NCBI GenBank assembly: GCA_035714085.1
Contig: DASTMP010000462.1
Location: 18,940-82,939, forward strand
DNA length: 64,000 nt
Direction of reading: 5' to 3'
Origin: JAJVID01 sp035714085
Lineage (GTDB): Bacteria; Acidobacteriota; Blastocatellia; RBC074
Shown here: one piece after another, positions 59,507-64,000 of the stretch
Numbering within the stretch: the stretch's first letter is position 1
Layout of the letters: each line of letters begins with the position of its first letter
Notes under the pieces: model-generated
Told to the model about the DNA's origin: nothing
The model's input: the letters and a program-made list of their open reading frames with translations, nothing else
The model's database searches: none
Made by a program: the position numbers and the translations under genes

Positions 59507-60031
59507 ATGAATATTATCTTGAAACTGGGCGCAGGCGCGCTGACCGTTGGTATGGCGGTTACGGCGGCCGGCTGCTCGAAATCGGGCGCAGCCACTAATA
59601 CGGCTGACGCGGCCACGGCTAGCGCGCAGTCCGGGCGTTCGGCCGCGGCGATTCCTCCTCCCCAAAACCCCGACGACAAGACGCCGCGCATCAGCGTGGA
59701 AGAAGCCAAGAAGCTGATTGCGGAAGGCAAAGCGGTCATCATCGACGTTAGAAGCGCTGACATATACAAGATGGCGCACATCAAAGGCGCGCCCAATGTC
59801 CCACTGAGCAAGCTGGAGGCCGGCGATTACAAAGACCTGCCGAAAGATAAGCTTATCATCGCCTACTGTAGCTGAGTGGCTGAACACACGAGCGCCCGTG
59901 CGGCGCTCTTGATGCAGCAGAATGGATTCAAAGACGCGAGCGCTTTGCTCGGCGGCGTTAGAGCCTGGGAGGACTCTGGCGGCCCGATGGAGAAGGCCAC
60001 TCCGACGCCCGAACCCTCAAATAAAAAATAA
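59507..60031 (+). CDS. Rhodanese-domain lipoprotein, probable selenoprotein (in-frame UGA as Sec)
   Basis: 174 aa if the UGA at 59873-59875 is read as selenocysteine (residue 123). Start ATG at 59507-59509; an upstream GTG at 59495 is possible. MNIILKLGAGALTVGMAVTAAGC looks like a lipoprotein signal. Residues about 60-160 are a rhodanese domain: RISVEEAKKLIAEGKAVIID, VRSADIYKMAHIKGAPNVPL, then the active loop IIAYCS-U-VAEHTSARAALL and a normal end GFKDASALLGGVRAWEDSGG. Cys homologues of this type have YCSCPNE...SAR, so UGA replaces the second Cys. A stem-loop right after the UGA fits a bacterial SECIS. Sulfur transfer or thiol redox work in the envelope is inferred. If UGA is a stop, the product loses the back of the fold. 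Confidence 0.75.
59890..59908 (+). promoter_or_regulatory. Putative bacterial SECIS hairpin
   Basis: Perfect 7 bp stem GAGCGCC/GGCGCTC with a 5 nt loop CGTGC. The loop has G at its second position, and 22 nt separate it from the UGA at 59873-59875. Both agree with the known bacterial rule of a G among the first two loop bases at about 16-37 nt from the UGA. The hairpin lies inside the coding region, as required. Confidence 0.65.
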
Positions 60032-60232
60032 CCGCTGGCGCAAAAACTTGATGACCAGTTACGCCGTCATCAAGATAGCGGGCCGCCGCAAAAATAACTT
60101 TCGCCAAGTTTCATATTGCGCTATATACCCTGGCGCGCGTCCAGGAGGTCTGACGGTGAGAATCTAGTCACGTAATTTATCGCCTCTTCGCTGCTGCGCA
60201 AAACAATCAAAACCAAAATAGGAGGTGTCACC

Positions 60233-60436
60233 TTGCTGAAATACAAACTGATTCTACTTGTCGCATTGGTCGTGGCCCCTACTGTCTTCGTTACGGGCCA
60301 ACAACGGCCGACGCCTACACCGGTTCCGCAACCAGTTCCGCAACCGATCAAACTTTGCAAGCCGCCGATTCCGATATGTTTAGACAGTCAAAGGTTTGAT
60401 CCTGAAACCTGCCGGTGCGTTCCTAATACACAATAG
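60233..60436 (+). CDS. Small secreted Pro-rich protein with four C-terminal Cys
   Basis: 67 aa from a TTG start, 7 nt after a strong AGGAGG. Signal peptide MLKYKLILLVALVVAPTVFVTG; mature part begins QQRPTPTPVPQPVPQP and ends LCKPPIPICLDSQRFDPETC with CRCVPNTQ. The four Cys residues (C-x6-C-x11-C-x-C) suggest two disulfides in the exported protein. No family recognised. A stem at 60470-60504 follows as a possible terminator. The preceding 60032-60232 holds no gene. Confidence 0.7.
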   Translation: MLKYKLILLVALVVAPTVFVTGQQRPTPTPVPQPVPQPIKLCKPPIPICLDSQRFDPETCRCVPNTQ

Positions 60437-60469
60437 GCCAGAGGTTTAACAAACTCGGTCGAAACAGCA

Positions 60470-60504
60470 AAGCCGGGTGAGTGAGCGAGACGCTTACCCG
60501 GCTT
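60470..60504 (+). terminator. Stem-loop after the small Cys-containing protein
   Basis: AAGCCGGGTGAG and CTTACCCGGCTT pair over 12 bp (one G-T) around an 11 nt loop, 34 bp after the stop codon. There is no T-run, so it may be a processing or Rho-assisted stem. Confidence 0.5.
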
Positions 60505-60637
60505 GCAACGGTCTCGAGCTTCATTTTCCTGCGACTCGTCGGCTGCCTGTTCAATTGGACAGCCGTATTTCAGCCGCCAGGCGCGCGCTATGCGACGATC
60601 AGCTCGGCGCGTCGAGATATGAAAGGAGAACTGAACG

Positions 60638-61159
60638 ATGAATCGCATGTTGATCCTTTCTTTACTTACATGTCCGCTATTGTCTGCCTGCTCGCATGGG
60701 CAAGCGAGTCAACCCGCAGGCCAGTCTCAATCGTCGACCGGCGGAACTGTGGGCGGGCCGTCTCTTGCAGCGGCAGCAGCTAAGGTCACCGACGCGTGCA
60801 GCCTCGCGCCCGCCGACCTCGCCCAAAAACTTGTCCCTGGCGCATTTCCTCCACAAAGAGAGCAGTTCCCGCTCAGATGCGCCCTCGGCAACGGGAAATC
60901 CGCGCTCGGGATCACAATAGACACAGGACCGGCCGAGCCGGTCAAGGGCGCGGAATTCATTCCCGGGCTCGCCGAAGGCGGGTATCTTGAGCGGCTGGAC
61001 CCGGCATCGCACGGCGACACATACCTCACTGTGATTCTCGGGAATGACCAGAACGGGACGAACCGGAATCTACACGTCGAAGTGGCGGGCCACGATGGAA
61101 AGGACCACAAGGATGATGCGATTGCGGTCGCGCGCGACATCCTTGCGCGTCTGCATTGA
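60638..61159 (+). CDS. Exported lipoprotein of unknown function
   Basis: 173 aa, preceded by AAAGGAG. MNRMLILSLLTCPLLSAC has a good lipobox (LSAC, Cys18), followed by a low-complexity Ser/Gly/Gln linker. The core starts DACSLAPADLAQKLVPGAF and contains a second Cys pair (Cys54 and PLRCALGNG), likely disulfide-bonded. DACSLxPADL resembles the start of DUF3558-like lipoproteins, but the match is weak. It ends KDDAIAVARDILARLH. Convergent with the rhamnonate dehydratase-like gene. Confidence 0.75.
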   Translation: MNRMLILSLLTCPLLSACSHGQASQPAGQSQSSTGGTVGGPSLAAAAAKVTDACSLAPADLAQKLVPGAFPPQREQFPLRCALGNGKSALGITIDTGPAEPVKGAEFIPGLAEGGYLERLDPASHGDTYLTVILGNDQNGTNRNLHVEVAGHDGKDHKDDAIAVARDILARLH

Positions 61160-61175
61160 CTGCCCAGACGCTGCG

Positions 61176-62351
61176 TCACTCAATCACCGCAAAATTACTT
61201 AACTCGCTCTCTTTGATGGTCAAGCCCAGGCCGGGCAGATCGTCGCGTAAATCAATCTCGCCGCCAACCGCCTGCGGCTCGCCGTCGAAGATATACCAGA
61301 ACAATTCATTGCCCACTTCCACATCCACAATCGGGAAATACTCGGCCATTGGCGAATTCAGACTGGCCATCACGATGTGAAAGTTGTGCATCTGCCCGGC
61401 GTGCGGAATGACCGGAATGGAATGGGCTTCGGCCAGCGCCGCGATCTTGCGAGCCTGCGTGACGCCACCGACGCGGTTAGTGTCGAACTGAATATAATCC
61501 ACCGCCTTTGCCTCAATCAGCTCGCGAAAACCATAGAGCGTGAATTCGTGCTCGCCGCCTGCAATGGGAATGCGCCCCATCGCTTTCAACGCCGCGTAGC
61601 CGTGAATGTCATCCGGAATTACCGGCTCCTCCAGCCAGCGCAACCGGAACGGTTCAAGCAGCGGGATCATGCGTCGCGCATAATCGAGCGTCCATCCCAT
61701 ATAGGCGTCGGCCATCAGATCAATCTCGTAGCCGATGACCTCGCGCGCCGTCCGCACCAATTCCAGGTTGCGCTCCGTCCCGGCGGCGCCGTCCACCGGC
61801 CCCCAACCGAAGCGCAGCTTCATCGCGCGGTAGCCGGCCTCTTTGTACTTGCTCGCTTCGGCGGCCAGCTCATCCAAGGACTGGCTGTACAGGCGACTGG
61901 CGTAGACTGGAATCCTGGCTTTGGTTCTGCCGCCGAGCAATTTGAAGACAGGCTGCCCCGTGGCCTTGCCCAGCAAGTCCCAAATAGCGATGTCCACAGC
62001 GCTGATGGCGACCATGCCTATGCCTTTGCGACCGAAAGCCATCGTCTGCCGATACATGCGCTGCCACAAAAATTCGGTATCGAAGGGATCTTTACCGATT
62101 AGCAGCGGCTTCAGGTAAACATCAATCACCTGCTTGGTCACACGCGGCGAAAGGGCGGCGTTCCCTATGCCCACGTGCCCGGCGTCGGTGAAGACCTCGA
62201 CGATCACCCAGCCGTGAAAGCGAAAGCTCGCCATCGAATCCTTTTCAGGCAGCGCCAACAGGTCAATTGGATTCGTGCAAAAATGCGGCTGCGGCGGCGC
62301 AGTCTTGCCGCGCCATTCGACCACACGCGCGCGAACGTCAGTGATTTTCAC
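61176..62351 (-). CDS. rhmD: L-rhamnonate dehydratase-like enzyme (enolase superfamily)
   Basis: 391 aa. Enolase-superfamily acid-sugar dehydratase of the mandelate racemase group; converts L-rhamnonate or a close aldonate to the 2-keto-3-deoxy acid. Visible elements: SAVDIAIWDLLGKATGQPVF, the substrate strand AMKLRFGWGPVDGAAG, metal ligands in LMADAYMGW, LRWLEEPVIPDD and AGGEHEF, and the base region VIPHAGQMHNFH. The order and the 'WGP.DG..G' segment fit the RhmD subgroup better than galactonate or mannonate dehydratases, but specificity is by eye only. Its start overlaps the stop of the MFS gene by 4 bp (ATGA), so the two are one operon. Confidence 0.75.
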   Translation of the reverse strand: MKITDVRARVVEWRGKTAPPQPHFCTNPIDLLALPEKDSMASFRFHGWVIVEVFTDAGHVGIGNAALSPRVTKQVIDVYLKPLLIGKDPFDTEFLWQRMYRQTMAFGRKGIGMVAISAVDIAIWDLLGKATGQPVFKLLGGRTKARIPVYASRLYSQSLDELAAEASKYKEAGYRAMKLRFGWGPVDGAAGTERNLELVRTAREVIGYEIDLMADAYMGWTLDYARRMIPLLEPFRLRWLEEPVIPDDIHGYAALKAMGRIPIAGGEHEFTLYGFRELIEAKAVDYIQFDTNRVGGVTQARKIAALAEAHSIPVIPHAGQMHNFHIVMASLNSPMAEYFPIVDVEVGNELFWYIFDGEPQAVGGEIDLRDDLPGLGLTIKESELSNFAVIE

Positions 62352-63619
62352 GCCAATGCTCCTTTAACTTCGATGGGGCGTACTTCGCGAATTGTCAGCA
62401 GAATAAGCATGAACGCCAGCACGTGCAGAGCGCTCACGATTGCGAAGACCGGGCCGTAGCCGGAACCGCCGTCGAGCATGCGACCTGCGATAAGATTGAA
62501 AACGACGCCGCCCATCGCCCCGCCGAAGCCGACCAACCCGGCGACCGAACCGACCACGCGGCGCGGAAACAAATCCGCCGGCAGAATCATCACCAGCGTC
62601 GACCACGATTGCTGCCCGAAGAAGGCGATGCTGAAGAGCGCGATGGCCCACTCAACCGGGACTTGCGTGATGAAAATGACGAGCGGCATTACGGCGGCGC
62701 TCGCGCCCAGCGCGACCTTGCGCGAAAAGTTCAACGAATTCCCGCGCCGCAGCAATTGGCTCGAAAACCAGCCGCCGAGCAGACTGCCCACCCCCGCCGC
62801 GGCATAGGGAATCCACGCGTAGTAACCGACCTGTTTCGTGTCGAAGCCGCGCGTGTCATAAAGATATTTTGGCAGCCAGAAGAGATAAAAGTACCACGCC
62901 GCGTCGCTCAGAAATTTTCCCAAGACCAGACCCCAGACTTGCGGAAAAGCGAAGAGTTGAAGCCATGACACTTCGGCTTTCTGTTGCGACGACGTGGCGA
63001 AGACTTCTTCGATTTCGCTGCGCTCCCACTTAGAGAGTCTGGGATGCTGCGCGGGCGCGAAGTATTCACGTAACCACCAGACCGACCACAACAGGCCTGC
63101 CGCGCCGCACAAGAAGAAGACCCAGCGCCAGCCCAGATATTGAATGGTTGCGGCAATGGCCGGTGGCGCGATGACTGCGCCGACAGACGTGCCCGCATTG
63201 ATGACGCCCATCGCCGTCGAACGTTCGTGTGTCGGGAACCATTCGGAAACGGCTTTGGTCGCGGCGGGGAAACCGCCGCCTTCGCCCACGCCCAGCAGAA
63301 AGCGGCTCACGGCCAGCATCCCGAATCCGGCCGCAAGGCCGTGACTGGCGCAGGCCAGCGACCAGAATAGCATTATCCACACAAAGCCGCGCCGCGCGCC
63401 CAAAACGTCAATCAGCTTGCCTCCGCCCGCATACATCACGCCGTAGGTCAGCAGAAAGGCCACCTGCAAGTGCGAAAACTGCGTGTTGTTGATCGGGATC
63501 TCGCTTTGAATCGCGGCAATCGCCACCGACAAGGTTTGCCGATCCAAGTAGCTGATGGCGATAGCCGCGCTGATGAGCAGCGCGATTTGCCAACGAAGTG
63601 ATTTGATAGCAGCCTCCAT
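62348..63619 (-). CDS. MFS transporter, anion:cation symporter (hexuronate/aldonate) type
   Basis: 423 aa with twelve predicted membrane helices. TM1 ends ISYLDRQTLSVAIAAI, a hallmark of the ACS family (ExuT, GudP, RhmT relatives). The loop GARRGFVWIMLFWSL and the motif RFLLGVGEGGGFPAATKAVSEWFP are also typical. It probably imports the acid sugar used by the dehydratase it overlaps. It is the first gene of the operon; GGAGG lies 5-9 nt before the ATG (+ strand CCTCC). Confidence 0.88.
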   Translation of the reverse strand: MEAAIKSLRWQIALLISAAIAISYLDRQTLSVAIAAIQSEIPINNTQFSHLQVAFLLTYGVMYAGGGKLIDVLGARRGFVWIMLFWSLACASHGLAAGFGMLAVSRFLLGVGEGGGFPAATKAVSEWFPTHERSTAMGVINAGTSVGAVIAPPAIAATIQYLGWRWVFFLCGAAGLLWSVWWLREYFAPAQHPRLSKWERSEIEEVFATSSQQKAEVSWLQLFAFPQVWGLVLGKFLSDAAWYFYLFWLPKYLYDTRGFDTKQVGYYAWIPYAAAGVGSLLGGWFSSQLLRRGNSLNFSRKVALGASAAVMPLVIFITQVPVEWAIALFSIAFFGQQSWSTLVMILPADLFPRRVVGSVAGLVGFGGAMGGVVFNLIAGRMLDGGSGYGPVFAIVSALHVLAFMLILLTIREVRPIEVKGALA

Positions 63620-63679
63620 TGAAAATAGCCAGGTAGTAACGGCTACGGCGCCATAACGAATAATGGTCCTTGAAAAATA

Positions 63680-64000
63680 AATGCAACATCCGTCTTCCCG
63701 GTCGCCGCAGCGACCACGTGAGCTTAGACCGGCTTTTCAAAGCCGGGAGAGCGGTTACGTAGTTATTTGAGTCGCAGCAGCGACGGTTGATACCGATCAT
63801 CGGTATCAACCGTCGCTGCTGCGACTGAGAACGGATATGCGTTAGTCGAACCGGCTTTGATGGTCTTTGAATAAATATTGCAACCACATTTTCCCCGGTC
63901 GCGGCAGCGACCATGTGAGCTTAGCCCGGCTTTTCAAAGCCGGGACAATGAGCGCATCAGTCCCTAGTCGCGGCAGCGACGGTTGATGTTGCCGATCAGT
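63680..64000. repeat. Palindrome and direct repeats upstream of the sugar-acid operon
   Basis: 63770-63826 is a 57 bp perfect palindrome around a single C (arm starts AGTCGCAGCAGCGACGGTTG). It is flanked by two near-identical copies (about 63690-63748 and 63889-63947) of a unit holding GCAGCGACCAYGTGAGCTTA and GGCTTTTCAAAGCC. Another GCGGCAGCGACGGTTGAT begins at 63972 and runs towards the window edge. No ORF of note occupies 63620-64000. It resembles REP/BIME-like repeats. Confidence 0.75.

Noticed and set aside
59495..59875. Rhodanese gene as a 126-residue protein ending at the UGA
   Set aside because: The frame beyond the UGA encodes the rest of a rhodanese domain without further stops, so simple termination is the less likely reading, though a nonsense mutation remains possible.

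Overview
The window looks like chromosomal DNA of an Acidobacteriota bacterium, perhaps of the Blastocatellia (moderate confidence). The main reason is a huge tandem family of orphan MacB/FtsX-type permeases of the ADOP kind (acidobacterial duplicated orphan permease). Each has two FtsX-like membrane blocks and two MacB-type periplasmic domains, and no ABC ATPase gene lies nearby. The DNA is GC-rich, with mostly ATG starts behind GGAGG-type ribosome sites.

Layout. 1-2281 (minus strand): the 3' part of a secreted DUF4097-like protein and a secreted protein built of 34-residue SDHY repeats. 2336-49150 (minus): seventeen full-length ADOP genes, numbered ADOP-1 to ADOP-17 from left to right and transcribed from 17 towards 1. 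A decayed eighteenth copy lies at 49421-49917. The array is interrupted by a small secreted protein (10260-10724), a metallopeptidase-like lipoprotein (15860-16855) and a plus-strand DUF433/PIN-like toxin-antitoxin pair (22683-23380). 50135-57944: OsmC, RpiB, a small secreted protein, a PAP2 phosphatase, a large TPR-CHAT protein and MalQ. 58112-61159: a beta-propeller lipoprotein, a rhodanese lipoprotein with an in-frame UGA (probable selenoprotein), a Cys-containing small secreted protein and another lipoprotein. 61176-63619 (minus): an MFS transporter and an L-rhamnonate dehydratase-like enzyme with overlapping ends. 63620-64000: palindromic repeats.

Regulation. The three largest gaps beside the array genes (before ADOP-2, ADOP-7 and ADOP-15) each carry TGGCACG-N4-TTGGT, a sigma-54-like element, with a palindrome-like site centred about 100 bp further upstream. 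This suggests three sigma-54-driven units with activator sites: ADOP-15 to 8, ADOP-7 to 3, and ADOP-2 and 1 plus the two secreted proteins. The other gaps are short, and most hold a hairpin made of heptamer repeats (CAGGTKT-like), a conserved core of about 25 bp and complementary heptamers. Hairpins of the same design but different unit sequence occur throughout the window, including one in frame inside the TPR-CHAT gene.

Most notable: the candidate Sec rhodanese with a SECIS-like hairpin; the repeated sigma-54/UAS architecture; and the short-tandem-repeat hairpins that punctuate the permease array. All assignments come from reading the sequence and from family knowledge; no database search was run.
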